The translations under genes were made by a program, and so were the position numbers. 64,000 bases of DNA from Heliocidaris tuberculata. Taxonomy: Eukaryota > Echinodermata > Echinoidea > Camarodonta > Echinometridae. Position 1 is the stretch's first letter, and each line of letters opens with the position of its first letter. The stretch covers positions 21,970,340 through 22,034,339 of the forward strand of contig CM046842.1 in the NCBI GenBank assembly GCA_025618425.1, in the 5' to 3' direction. Shown here in pieces: positions 45,471 to 57,385 of this stretch. The notes beneath the pieces were generated by a model. The model saw only the letters and a list, made by a program, of their open reading frames with translations, had not been told where the DNA came from and did not search any database.

Positions 45471-45512
45471 GGATTAGGGTTAGGGTTAGGGTTAGGTTTA
45501 GGATTAGGATTT
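45471..45512 (+). repeat. interstitial telomere-like repeat
   Basis: GGATTAGGGTTAGGGTTAGG, continuing GTTAGGTTTAGGATTAGG: about three perfect TTAGGG units and degenerate ones on each side. TTAGGG is the telomere repeat of deuterostomes. A T run and ATT repeats lie just upstream. Confidence 0.85.
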
Positions 45513-45599
45513 AACATGGCAAAGTTAGACCGGAGCAACTGTCATAGGAGCACATGTCATGGAACCAATTATGTGTCGTTTAGAAGGTTTCTTCTGTTA

Positions 45600-46060
45600 G
45601 TCTGCACCCTCCCCCTGCTTTTCCGCCTCTCTCTCTCTCTCTCTTGCTTTGATTTTTATCAGTGTCGTAATTCTGTTCTGTCAGTCTACCCCCCTCTCTC
45701 TTTCTTTTGCTTTTTAATATGGCTGTCTCTCTGTCTATCTCTCTCTATCTTTCTGTCTCTATTTCTCTTTCTCGCTCTCTCCCGCCATCCTCGCCTTTCA
45801 CAAGTCATGATGGCTTTATCTATCTGATTTTACCTTTCTCTATTATCCCCTCTCCGAGTTCTCCTCTCCTCTGTTTCTGTCCATCTCATTCTCAGCTTCT
45901 CAGACCCTCTCCAACACACATGCACTTCTTTTTATTTATTTTTTCTTTCTTGCAGCACACTTAATTTATATCCCCTCTCTCTGTCTGTCTGTCTCTCTCT
46001 CTCCATCTTACTTACCAACCGCCCCCCCCCCCCCCCTCCTTCTCGTCTGGCGGCTGGCAG
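45600..46060. repeat. CT-rich tract with C run
   Basis: (TC)n-rich from ~45625 to ~45960 and 45975-46003, then a C run 46022-46036. No gene. Confidence 0.75.
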
Positions 46061-46911
46061 AAGGGCGCGCGCATGCCATGAAGCGAATTTCTGGTAACGC
46101 GCTTCTAAGATTCTGATTGCTCTAGCTCTATAATACATGTAATACCTTTTTTCAAACATGACAGGGATTTCTCTCTGTATCAAGTAATAAAAAGTGAAAA
46201 TGGATGGTAATTACCTAATAGTTTCGTATCAAATAAGCACATATGTTTGAAGTAACGGGTATTTAATGCTTACGACCTTCTGCTTTTAAACTGCAGTAGT
46301 GGGCGTCGCGTTTAGCAGAAAACGCAACGCCCTTCTGCCAGTCCAGCCGCACGACGTTCTTATCTAGGGTGAAAACGACGTTAAAGCGAATTAGGGTTAG
46401 CAAGAACAGCTCGACAGAAAAGTGACCAACCGGGTCTTAATTTCAAAGGTTTTATTGTAGCTGAAATGTAATGTGGAATTAAGGCACTATCATACAAATG
46501 GGTAAAAAAGGTGCATCAGAGTATAACAACATATAAGTATTACGTAAAAGATGAAACGAATGAAAGATTCAAGACACTTTAAAGTGTACCAATCACCAAA
46601 ATATATTTTGATCTGTATGTTGGGGTCCAAGATTTCAGCTCCAAGATTCCAGACCTGGAGGCGCAAGGGGGGGGGGGGGGGGGGGTGCGTATGTATTTCG
46701 GCAGTTCTATGTGCAGTAGAACCATTGGGCCTTCAACAAAGTAGGGGGATAGCCTATATAGCGCCAATTATCAATTATTTTCAGATATTTTGCTATTCTT
46801 TTCCCTTTTCTTATGGCTAATGTATATCTTTGTATCATTTTGGATATTTTTTATGCTCCTTTCCTACATGTTCACTTTATTTACACCGATTTAGACGGAC
46901 CATTTTGAAAT

Positions 46912-47186
46912 AATAATGATAACAATAGTGGGTTCTTGTATAGCGCACATGTCTGTCAAACTTGACACTCCTGGTTCTCCACAATTATTACCCTGGCTCT
47001 AGCATGGCTGCACTTAAGGCGCTCTAGCATTTCCTGTCAGGTACCCATTTACCTCACCTGGAGTGGAGTGTGGCAAATGTAGATTAATGTCTTGCCAAAA
47101 GATACTAGTGCTGGGCCAGGGATTCGAACTCCGTTCCTTGTGGTTCACAGTCCGGGGACTTATCCACTAGACCACAACACCGAGCC
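46912..47186 (-). mobile_element. tRNA-derived SINE-like element, copy in duplication 1
   Basis: On the minus strand the element starts at 47186 with GGCTCGGTGTTG, TGGTCTAGTGG (A-box-like) and AGTTCGAATCC (B-box-like), then GGCCCAGCACTAG. The tail end has GCGCTATACAAGAACCCA and (ATT)n-like sequence. The CCGGACTGTGAACCACAAGG segment occupies the anticodon arm region. The parent tRNA is not determined. Confidence 0.7.
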
Positions 47187-50100
47187 TATTTATAATATGA
47201 TAAACAAGAGTGAAAATGGTAGTATCTCATTTAAAGGGAATCCAGCCTTAGCGGCAAGTTGTTCTGAAAGAAAGAGGACAAATCAGAGAAGCAGATGAGT
47301 GAAAGTTTGAACGAAGTCGCATAAACAGGGAAAGTTATGAATTTTGGAAAGTTGTAATCACTATACGTATGGAAATTTTAAATTAGCCGAATCGGTAACG
47401 TCACAATGATGTAGAGGCGAAGACTCCCCCATTTGCTTCAACATACAAAATTACTGAAATGTCATTGTTTAGTATGTATTATTCAGTAGGATATTATTTT
47501 CTTTTATGAGGACATATAGCAACATGTTATTTACAGTATATGCGCTTCGGAGAAAACCGCAAATTAGGGATAATTTAGTGTCAGACCAACGGGAGAGTTG
47601 ACCGCCAACGTATTATGTCACAATCGACTCACCAAATTGCCAATTTAGGATTCGCATAGATTGAGTGATCTCCAATTTCTTTCTACTTTCACCATTCTGT
47701 TTTTCTTATTTTTCTGCTCAGTTCACACAAATCATATACCAAATGTTTGACTGTCCTTTAAGTATACAGTAAAAACAAAACACCCCCCCCCCAAAAAAAA
47801 TGGATCATACGGTGATCATGAATCATGCGAATGAGTACTATAATACAATAAATATAATTTATCATACATGCTTCTATACAGTCGAACGGGGGGGGGGGGG
47901 GGGGGGGGCTTGCTTGGGACGGAGCCCCCCCCCCCCTTCCCTTAGCACTTTGTCACTAGAAAAATTCAGCGAATTGTTAATATAGTCATCATATTCGGTA
48001 TTTCTCTCATTTTGAAAATTTCATTTTGTACAAATTCTTATAAAATAACATTTAATCTAAAATAGTGTGATTTTTTATTCCCCTCGATCACTTCATTCGC
48101 TCTGAAAAAGTCAGAAGCTGGAGAGCTAACATTCGGAGAAAAGACGTCAGGTCCCTTGTGAAATAAAGTCCGTACTCCCTTTTTTTCTTTTTTCCTTTTT
48201 TCTTTGCGCAATTTATTTTGGAAACAGGTTCCCAATTTAGAAGAAGTAGCTAGGATTAACCATGAAATGGAAAAAAAAAATGCGTATGAAACAAATGATT
48301 TCTTAGTGACAAAAGATTATTCCATTCTGCACCGTTGGACATTCATAATTGGTATACAATGAGACTTATTCATATGCCTCATATATAATAACTGTAAAAG
48401 TCTTCTTTATAGACATTAAAAAAAAAAAAGATTATCCACATAATGCTGTTCATACTGTCAACACCATAAGATAGGTACATCATTCTCCGAAAAGGTGTGC
48501 AATTAGAGATGTACACATGACAAAATTTCAGCATTAATGATTTCATTAAATTCTTATGAATTCAGAAACTTTAAATCCTTACGAATGCAAAACAGTCAAT
48601 GGATGATTTTCGGCTACCAACATTTTTTTCAAGAAAATATTTGCAAACTCAGTGACCGTTTTGAACATGTTGAACATTTTGAACCACATCTCAGATACTT
48701 TACCAGAGATAGTATCTTAGAAAACCTCTGATTGTCTGTTTAATTCTTGCTTAAAAATATCAATACTTATGTAAAACTAAAAACTTGAACATGTACAACA
48801 AACATCATGGAAACATTTTGGAGTCAACCTTAATCTTTTCTGTAATAAAAATGATCGTGATTTATAAAGACATAATGAAGATTAAATAAAAGGCAAAAAC
48901 GTATATACAGTATATTTCTGCTTGAAATATGTAACCCTTAATTGAGTTTGTATTTGTATTTTAAGTTTATCAATAATCCATTGATTATGTATGAAACGTT
49001 ATGAATAGGTATTACACTTGTGATTAAAAAAAAAAATGGCACATAACATCTCTGCCAGATTAAACAAATTCTGGATGCAAAGAAGAACGGTGTATGGTAA
49101 CGTATTTGACGCATCGGAAGTTCCGTTAGCATATACAGCAACAGACCCAGCACCAATAAATGGTTTCTAACTTGTAGAACATCAAAATATGACTATATTC
49201 GTAAAAACAACATATTTCTAACCGTGAAGAACGACCTTTACATAGATAAGTGATTAAATACTTCTATAACAATGAGATATATGTAAAATACGAATACTAA
49301 CAATAAAACTCAAAACTACAATGTTTTTCTGATATAGATCTGAAATTTGCAGTTACGGAAGTCGTTAAAATGAAGTTGGAGAAGATTTTTAAGAAAATAA
49401 TACGCATAAATTCCATTTCCACATTGTTCCTGTAATAGATAATGTCTCAAGAAAATTATGAACGGCAAATGACTGATACATAATTATCTCATCAGATACA
49501 TTACCACCCTGATCATAAAAGAATTGAGAGAAAAAAAAGGAAAGGATCGAGAGAGAAGATAGGGAATGTGTCAGCAGAAGTGTTAAAATTTACATTATTA
49601 ATAATTACATAATATATAGACATATATAGTTTGTAGATATTGACTATAAAATGATAAATAAATATCTTTTCAGATACGTTAATAATCTGATCTTATCAGA
49701 TACGTTACCGTATCTAAATTTGGCAATAAGAGCACAGGAAATAAACCACCATGCTAGTACAGTAGAGCACGCGGTCTGAAAGGTTAAATCCGCTCGCAAA
49801 AGCGCCTTGCGTTGATCATGCTGCCTGATATTGTAACGTATCCGATGTGCCGTTTCTGTTCTCACACTATTTTCACAAAAACAATAATTTTCTTATGTAA
49901 TTTCCGGTGTGTAATCAACCATTAGTGTAAGTATGCAAAAGTACGTGAGCTTTGCGTTTATTTACTGCATACTTTTTTCTTAATGAAGCAAAGTTTAAGT
50001 AACTTATCTGATATCAGCTCATCGTACATTAGTTTTTCAAGTGGTTAGATCTGTATATATTTTTGTAACAAGAGATTCGATGAATATATCATGGTGCCAT

Positions 50101-50649
50101 AATATGCTTGTAGTTGACTTTGTTTAAAGGGAATTGGTAACTTTGTGGAGGTTTGATTTAATAAATTGTTGAATTTTGATGTTTGTGTTGTAAAATGATG
50201 TTTAGAAGGATAAATAAACAACCAGGAATATAAAGGTTTTGCAATATATGATGTTATTTTCAAGATATCTGTAACTGAATATTGACATTCATGAAACCAT
50301 ACTGGGGTACGCTTTAGTCTAACAGTGTAGTCTATGGGGAGAAAAGGTGTGGCATTTCAGTTCACTTGCATATTTTCACTTTTTGTGAAGCACATGATGA
50401 TGCGTTTAACATGCATTTTTCAGGGCTTCATTTTTACAACATATTATATTCACTGATAGCATTTAGGTCCATGAAGCTCAGATTTTATCAAGCCTCACGG
50501 TGTCTTGAGACTTCTTCAAATAATGTCACCCATAGACGTATTAATCAATGCAAATATCCCAGTTCTTGGTCTACCTTGTCTCTGTTTGCCATCTATCTCC
50601 CTTTCCTTTACGATAGTTTCATTTGTACGAAGTTTGTGAGTTGTCATTA
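47187..50649. other. non-coding part of duplication copy 1
   Basis: No gene is supported. It includes a G run / CTTGCTTGGGACGGAG / C run hairpin at 47887-47937 and otherwise AT-rich unique-looking sequence. Small frames here recur unchanged in copy 2 only because the duplication is recent. Confidence 0.6.
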
Positions 50650-52485
50650 CTACGAAGTAAGTTCTATGAAATACAAATGAATGCCAGTAGCAAAGGCGAT
50701 TAAGTTCGGTCTTAGGCTGACCATGTAACACCAACATCTCAGGTCATCGATTCGCTGAGGAAGATGGAGAGTCTGGAACGTCACCTGCTTGACGAGACGG
50801 GCGCCCTCTAGTATGTATCTGGTCAACCTGAACCCATCCCCAACTCTGGCTACTAACACTCTATCTTGGCTGTCCACGGCAGGGCAAAGTAGCTCCTCAG
50901 CATTCCTTGCTGCAATGGAGGATCCTACTCGACCTTTCTTATCATAAACCCTGACCGTGTTGGGCACTCCTTCTCTACGGGCACCAATGATCATTACACC
51001 GTTCCTGGTAACACCAATCTGTTCCGGTTCCATACTATCAGTAGAGACTACTTTCAGTGGGAGAGTGGTCTTTGCACCATGGAAGATATAGATCTCTGGA
51101 TTACCGTTAACAGCGTAAATCTTCCCATGTTGGTCACTACACAGGAAAATGTATTCTTTACCTTGGCTACATCTTTTCTCTCCAATACTTTGCGTACCAA
51201 GGATGTTGTAGACACTAAATGTATCCATACCATGTGATAACACTGGTCTCCCGTTGGTAAGGAATGCAATATCGTACACGTGACCAACTTCTTTTTTCAG
51301 ATGTGGTTTCATGTCACCTGACTTGCCACCTGATCTGTCACCTGACACATGGAAGCAATCGGTGCCGGGTCGTTCATCTCCATATCCTACTGCGACAGCA
51401 TCCTGGGAAAATGCTGCCATTCCCCACATAGCATGAGTTAAGCCGACCTTTCTTACAATGGTCAGAGAATTAGTTTTAACTGTTGATGGAATCTCTACTT
51501 TTTCACCCTGTTTTTTCGCCTTTTCAAATGTCTTATTCGCAGCATCACCAAGAATTTCCTGTTGATCAACCGCGGCTGCATTCCTTCCCGGAGCTATGTG
51601 ACCGATGGCAAGGAGATTCTCACCGGCTGGACAAAACTGTACGAGCTTTGCTTCTTGTTTAAGACATACTGTTTGCTCCTCTTTGATGGCTTTCTGCAGG
51701 GATCGCTCCAGGTCATTATATTTCAAATGATATGCTTTGAGTGTGTCTGAGTCTAAATACTTATGTATATTACCTGTTAGTTTTGTGATCGAACTCTCTA
51801 TGTTGTCGATTGATTCTTTCTGGTTAGCAATGAAGCTTTGAAATCGATTATCCGAATACTGTCGAATCCTATTAACTTTTTCCAGTAGTCTTTCTTCATT
51901 TACCTTTAGAGTGGTTACTTTTCTGGCAAATACATTTGTAACTTCACTCTCTACATTTTTTAAGTGGCAATACACATCCATCTGTTCTTGCTCAGCGTTG
52001 ATGATAGACTCTTCAATTTTAGTTTTCCTCTCTACACTCTGCGCAATAACCGCTTCTCTCTTTCTGTCCAAGTCATCTTCTAACTGTTCTTTTTTCTTGA
52101 TCCTGTGACCTTGGTGGTTGTCAAAGAAACATGTGAGGCAGATGAACTCTTCACAAATTTCACAAAAAATGTCTCTGAAGACTCCACTGTGCAATGAACA
52201 AAAAGTTGATGAACGATTATCTTCCTCTGTAAACAATTCGTCGTGAAGACCTTTCACCAGAAAGTTTGGTGTAAGCCCTGCAACCCGATGTTGTCCTAGC
52301 TTCGTACTTTTCCTACAGACCGGACAGACAATGCAATCACTTTCATTGTGTTGCTCGTCATACGCCTCCAAACAACCCTTGCAGAAGGTATGTCCGCAGT
52401 TGAGGATGGTAGCTTTGTTGAAGATATCAAGACACAAAGGACATATCAGACCTTTCAGCCTCTCCCCTTCCACTCTTGAAGCCAT
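50650..52485 (-). CDS. TRIM-like RING / B-box2 / coiled-coil E3 ligase, copy 1
   Basis: 611 residues in one exon. RING finger, residues 15-57 (C15, C18, C30, H32, C35, C38, C54, C57), the E2-binding module of ubiquitin ligases. B-box2, residues 96-127 (CxxH, then C108, C111, C116, C119, H124, H127). A heptad-rich coiled coil spans about 130-280. The C-terminal ~265 residues have repeated short beta-rich segments (VAVGYGDE, PVLSHGMD, IYIFHGAK, RVYDKKGRVG, VLVARVGDG), compatible with a beta-propeller substrate sensor of the TRIM2/3/56 type, though no clear NHL repeat is seen. Upstream, on this strand, TTTTACATTTAG (AG at 52509-52508) is a likely 3' splice site of a 5' UTR intron. No signal peptide. 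Cytosolic, possibly innate immune, role is inferred from the family. Confidence 0.87.
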   Translation of the reverse strand: MASRVEGERLKGLICPLCLDIFNKATILNCGHTFCKGCLEAYDEQHNESDCIVCPVCRKSTKLGQHRVAGLTPNFLVKGLHDELFTEEDNRSSTFCSLHSGVFRDIFCEICEEFICLTCFFDNHQGHRIKKKEQLEDDLDRKREAVIAQSVERKTKIEESIINAEQEQMDVYCHLKNVESEVTNVFARKVTTLKVNEERLLEKVNRIRQYSDNRFQSFIANQKESIDNIESSITKLTGNIHKYLDSDTLKAYHLKYNDLERSLQKAIKEEQTVCLKQEAKLVQFCPAGENLLAIGHIAPGRNAAAVDQQEILGDAANKTFEKAKKQGEKVEIPSTVKTNSLTIVRKVGLTHAMWGMAAFSQDAVAVGYGDERPGTDCFHVSGDRSGGKSGDMKPHLKKEVGHVYDIAFLTNGRPVLSHGMDTFSVYNILGTQSIGEKRCSQGKEYIFLCSDQHGKIYAVNGNPEIYIFHGAKTTLPLKVVSTDSMEPEQIGVTRNGVMIIGARREGVPNTVRVYDKKGRVGSSIAARNAEELLCPAVDSQDRVLVARVGDGFRLTRYILEGARLVKQVTFQTLHLPQRIDDLRCWCYMVSLRPNLIAFATGIHLYFIELTS

Positions 52486-52587
52486 TGCAGTTCTTGGGTC
52501 AAGATAACTAAATGTAAAAGAGAAAATTATGAGTGCATGTTCATGTCAAGCCTTTGCTTCGGTCATACATAGCCTTTTAACAGAAGA

Positions 52588-52660
52588 AGAACAAGTACAA
52601 CAACAACAACAACAACAAAAACAAGAAGAACAAAAAGAACGACAAGAGCAACAACAACAA
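52588..52660. repeat. (CAA)n-rich tract upstream of TRIM copy 1
   Basis: CAACAACAACAACAACAACA, then AGAAGAAC repeats; the copy-2 equivalent at 63000-63070 differs in unit number. It lies within the inferred 5' intron or promoter region. Confidence 0.8.
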
Positions 52661-52789
52661 ATCTTATCGAGATTGAGATTCTTTTTCACTTGAAAATTAA
52701 TTTCATTGTTCCAGACACACTCTCTGTATTTGGACAAGCCTGAATGTATTCGATCGTCCATTACCGGCTCCGTCAAAGATCTTAGTATA

Positions 52790-52928
52790 CCCGGGGGCGT
52801 TTCATCAAGTGTCTTGGTGATTTTTACCGACAAATGTGCTCTCAGCCAATCAGAAGCAAGGATTTCAGTAGCTTATAACAGTTATTGTAACATGTCGTTG
52901 ATGACAAGTTTTATGAAACAGGGTCCCG
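52790..52928. mobile_element. MITE family G2, copy 2
   Basis: CCCGGGGGCGTTTCATCA at the left and TTTTATGAAACAGGGTCCCG at the right, with GTGATTTTTACCGACAAA inside. Related to 24800-24941 and present in the duplicate at 63204-63333. It sits about 0.3 kb upstream of the TRIM gene. Confidence 0.75.
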
Positions 52929-53087
52929 ATGAGGCCCTTCTAGAGGCTGGATCGGACAAAACGTCAAAGAAAATACTCTTCCATAATAGTAGATAACGAA
53001 CGGGACCAAAAGAAAAGAAAACAATAACAAATATTTTAGACTCTTCTCTTGTACCATGTCGATTATTCTTTACTCAATTACTTATGT

Positions 53088-54774
53088 TCAGAAAACCAGA
53101 CTAAGTTTAATATTAAAAGCCCACTGATTTATGAATTTCTGCTCAAAAATATTCAAGACTATATTAAAATCTGTTAAATCAACTTGATGAAATCTGTCTA
53201 TGGCTTCAGTATCCTTCCAATTCATTCGTATAGCACTAATCATATCGTTTATCTTAAGCAAACCGTCTCCGTTAATACCAAGACTTTGAAAGTATGCCAC
53301 CGGCTTCACATGTCCATTATCGTAAATATCTGTTAGCTGGCATATGCCACTATCATATAAATCACTATAAAAAAACGTTTTATCTCTTATGCGTATATTT
53401 CTATTATTAAATATTATTGGATTTATAACATCACTTTCAAAATTCCTGCATTTTTCCATATCCTGCATGCCAAACTTTCATAATTTCCAAATAAAATGGT
53501 TGAGCAACCAATCTCAAAATGGACGACTCAAAATCAAAATCAAAATCAAAATCACATTAAAAAAAAAAACAAATCTTCCATCAACTGATCTAAAGCAGTA
53601 ATCAAAATACAATTTCCACCCTGCATTCTCTTCTCCATATAATAAGCGCTTTAACCACATAATACATTTTGTCTTGACAAACAGCTTGAAATTTGTCATT
53701 TTTAAGCCACCATTTGCATAATCCTGATACATTATTTTCCTTTTTATTCTTTCTTTTCCACCCCACAGAAATTCAGAAGTAATCTTTTCTACCACTATGA
53801 GTGACGAAAAAAAATTAATTTTTGATAATGCATATGTTTTGATCAGGTTTTTTTTCCCCATAAGGGTTTAATCCCGTTCTTTCCACCACCCTAAAAGCCT
53901 TTTAATTTTACTTAATATCTCTTTATAATTCAAATCCTCTTTTTTTTCTAACATTCATGGAAAAATAAACACCCAAAATTTTACGTTCCTGAACAAGGTT
54001 GCCAAGCAAGGCTATATCCGGTCTATCACAATTCTTACCCATCCACATAAAATTAGTCTTTCCTTTGTTAACTTTGAGACCACTAATTTTCTCGAATTCT
54101 TCAAAAATAATCTGTAACCTATCAATCGAGGGTTTGTCTTTTACAAATCGAGAAATATCATCTGCATACAGTATTTGTCTAATCTCATTTTTCCCAAATT
54201 GAATTCCTTTAATGTTATTATCTTTCCTTATTACCTGCTCAAGTTTCAGTTTCTATGGCTAACAGAAACAGATAGGGAGATAATGGATCACCCTGTCTGA
54301 CCCCCCTTTGATATCAAAGTACCCAGTCGAACGCCCACCGTTCATTACACAACTGCTTATATCCGTATATAACACCTTAATCCAAGATCGGAAAGAATCG
54401 CCAAACCCAAACAAATCCAGAAATTTGGACAGAAAAGCGTGAGCTACAGAATCAAATGCCTTTTCAAAATCCACTGTGACCAAAAAAACATTTGTTTGAT
54501 TTAAAGAATGAAATAGCATATCATCTATTAACCTTACAGCTTCTCCAATATTTTTATCTTCTATATAACCTACTTGATCATAATGAATTATTTCACCCAA
54601 TACCTTTTTTATTCTTTTTGCTAATACCTTAGATAAAATCTTGTAATCCACATTCAACAGCGTAATCGGTCTATAATTTTGAACGTAAATTGTAACTTTA
54701 CCCTCCTTCTCTATCAATGTAATAACGCCTTGCTTTTGTGACGTCGATAATTCCCCCCTATTATAGGTTTCATT

Positions 54775-54780
<6 letters not shown>
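53088..54780 (-). pseudogene. L1/Tx1-type LINE ORF2, 5'-truncated and broken
   Basis: Minus strand. NYRPITLLNVDYKILSK, QVGYIEDKNI and VDFEKAFDSV lie within 54259-54780; YADD is at 54157-54168, followed by a SGLKVNKGKT-like block and NFMWMG. ITSEFLWGGKERIKRK and GGLKMTNFKLF lie in 53514-53861, and the C-terminal region is at 53088-53468. Frameshifts or stops interrupt it near 54250, 53870 and 53515. The YADD box, FLW.G...RI and GGL...NF blocks are typical of the L1/Tx1 group. It occupies the spacer between the TRIM duplicates, 5'-truncated against a (CA)n tract at ~54778. Confidence 0.88.
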
Positions 54781-54820
<40 letters not shown>

Positions 54821-55000
54821 TAACAACGCGCTTGCAGACAAATCCTTTCTCTCTTTTCCTGCTCCCGCGCGCTCTCTCTCTCTCCCTTTCTCTCTCACAC
54901 ACACACACACGCACACACACACAATCACCTCGTACCTCTCTTTCCCTGCCACCCCCCCCCCCTCTCTCTCTCTCTCTCTATCTCACACACACGAAGATAC
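54778..55000. repeat. (CA)n and (CT)n microsatellites
   Basis: (AC)n at 54778-54818, (CT)n near 54870-54895, (AC)n near 54894-54922, a C run at 54952-54962, (CT)n after it, and a further (CT)n at 55235-55257. No gene. Confidence 0.9.
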
Positions 55001-56742
55001 TCACACCCTTCCCTTCTCTTCCATACTCTCCCCCTCTCTTTCTGTGCTAGGATCACTGTCTCATAAGCATTACCTAAATTTCACATTTCAAAAATTGAGT
55101 CCGATCTATATTATCTTGTTCAAATGTCACCATTTAAAATGTCATCATTTTGTTTATATTTACCTGGGAATATGTGGAATAAGGCTGCTGTCAAGATAGC
55201 AAGACAATAATGACTTTGATGGTCCGTGTAATCAGTCTCTCTCTCTCTCTCTCTCTTGAAATGTTGTATACACCAATGATCACGTTCAAATCTACTCGTG
55301 TTATACTTCAAACTCAATAACGACATATGGAAGGCATCTAGCTGCAAACATGTATATCTAGTATTCATGTACATTAGCTTGGCACAGGTTGGCAAAGTTC
55401 ATGATTGTTCTGGCAAAGAATGTGAATCACTTCCGTTTCAATTTCCTATTGCGTTTCAAAAAGTACACACTTTGGAAATATCGTCCAAAATGATAATTTC
55501 ACAATATCTAGGTGATTTTTTAATTTTTTTTATTATAAAGTCATGGGTGAGGGTCTGTTCAATCGGATGGTGCTATGTGTATTGCCAATATTTTACGCTT
55601 GAGTGAGAAGTCCCTACTTTTGGGGAAACTTGCAAAAATTGGTTTGTGCAAAAATGACTCGTTCTTGGATTTGATCAAAGCGCATATCAGGCATTAACTG
55701 CATGTGCTCCGTTAATCATCAATATATTTGAACTGTTATTTAATCCTTAATCATATGCCTACCCGTAGTGACGTATCCCGAAATTGATCCACCTAAGACA
55801 GAAGTGAAATGTACAAGTTATGGAAAGCTCCGTTCTTGTACGAGCATAGCAAGCTCTCTACTTTCCAGCTCCTTTTCTTTGTTAAATGGGGACCTAACTC
55901 GACAAGCCTCGCTTTTAATAGGTTCCCCCACAAGTGTATATACTGTATGCGTTTATTACCTCTACTGGAAGATGTTTATTATACTGAGCTGTTATTATGT
56001 ATTATCCTTTGTATTATGCCATTTGATTTATATACTTATATTTTGCTTTCTCATGTACAAATGTAAACCGACCGTGGAAACAAATAAAATCAAATCAAAT
56101 CAAATCAAATATTTTTTCTGGGCCTTTATGGAGGAGCAGGAGCTACACCACCTTCAACCAAGGGTCAATACTGGATACGCAATACCCCCCTCCCCCCCAC
56201 AACCATCAACACCAGCATTGCAGGTGGTGTCTTTCCTGAGCAACTCAGCTGCATCAATACTCCTTTTTGCCTGAAGAGTGTTGGAAAGCTTCAATGCAGT
56301 ATGCAGGAGGGGATCCCTAACATTTACAAGTATTCTTCTTCAAATTTCTAACTCATCTTTAATTTACGAGACCCCAGAAACAGCGTCTTATGGGATAAGA
56401 ATTTTAAAAAGGAAGCAAGTTCATTGATAAAGGTAATGCTTTATATTTTTTCAGTTAAACCTGTATACGTGACATGTGAATATCCATTAGAGTCCTTGCT
56501 TTCCACATGCTTCAGAGAGTAACACATCCTGCAACTGGTTGGAAGAGATAGGGACCGAAGGAAAGGAACCAAACTGATTGTTCAAAAAAATATTTTCTTT
56601 TTCTCTTCTTGAAAACTGAAAATGTACCCATATCTTTCCCTACTGCATAAATCCTTTCGATATGATCGAGACAAAAATGGAATTGTGTGCATATAATCTG
56701 CATTGTTGTGTGTGGGGCGAGTTGGTGTTTGTGTGTGTTTGT
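55001..56742. other. spacer with no recognised gene; LINE-like 3' tail
   Basis: Mostly unique-looking AT-rich DNA. At 56082-56109 a tail ATAAAATCAAATCAAATCAA resembles the 3' end of the LINE remnant at 39.1 kb, so the preceding few hundred bases may be an old LINE 3' UTR. No RT motif was found. Confidence 0.45.
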
Positions 56743-57112
56743 GTATTACGTAAAAGATGAAACGAATGAAAGATTCAAGACACTTTAAAGTGTACCAATC
56801 ACCAAAATATATTTTGATCTGTATGTTGGGGTCCAAGATTTCAGCTCCAAGATTCCAGACCTGGAGGCGCAAGGGGGGGGGGGGGGGGGGGGCGGTGCGT
56901 ATGTATTTCGGCAGTTCTATGTGCAGTAGAACCATTGGGCCTTCAACAAAGTAGGGGGATAGCCTATATAGCGCCAATTATCAATTATTTTCAGATATTT
57001 TGCTATTCTTTTCCCATTCCTTATGGCTAATGTATATCTCATTTTGGATATTTTTATGCTCCTTTCCTACATGTTCACTTTATTTACACCGATTTAGATG
57101 GACTATTTTGAA

Positions 57113-57385
57113 ATAATAATAATGATAATGGGTTCTTGTATAGTGCACATGTCTGGCAAACTTGACACTCCTGGCGCTCCACAATTATTACCCTGGCTTT
57201 AGCATGGCTGCCCTTAAGGCGCTCTAGCATTTAAAGGAATTAATTCCTGTCAGGTACCCATTTACCTCACATGGGTCGAGTGTGGCAAATGTAGATTAGA
57301 CACTAGTGCTGGGCTAGGGATTCGAACCCCGTACCTTGTGGTTTACAGTCCGGGGACTTATCCACCAGACCACAACACCGAACCC
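57113..57385 (-). mobile_element. SINE-like element, copy in duplication 2
   Basis: Same element as 46912-47186, with A-box-like TGGTCTGGTGG and B-box-like GGTTCGAATCC. It differs by several substitutions, a 14-bp-class insertion (near 57236) and a deletion near 57300, and is noticeably more diverged than the flanking duplicated DNA. Confidence 0.7.

Larger units (their letters stand above)
46537..53140. repeat. segmental duplication, copy 1 (6.6 kb)
   Basis: Begins GTATTACGTAAAAGATGAAA and ends GATTTATGAATTTCT, both shared with copy 2 (56743-63543). The two are direct, about 10.2 kb apart, and nearly identical across kilobases of non-coding DNA. Differences are G/C-run lengths, small indels and scattered substitutions. 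It contains one TRIM-like gene, a SINE-like segment and a MITE. Confidence 0.95.

Noticed and set aside
47100..47186. Functional tRNA gene
   Set aside because: Has A- and B-box-like motifs but no convincing acceptor pairing and a SINE-like extension; treated as tRNA-derived SINE.
53999..54202. Forward-strand 67-codon frame
   Set aside because: Antisense shadow of the LINE reverse transcriptase, which carries YADD on the other strand.
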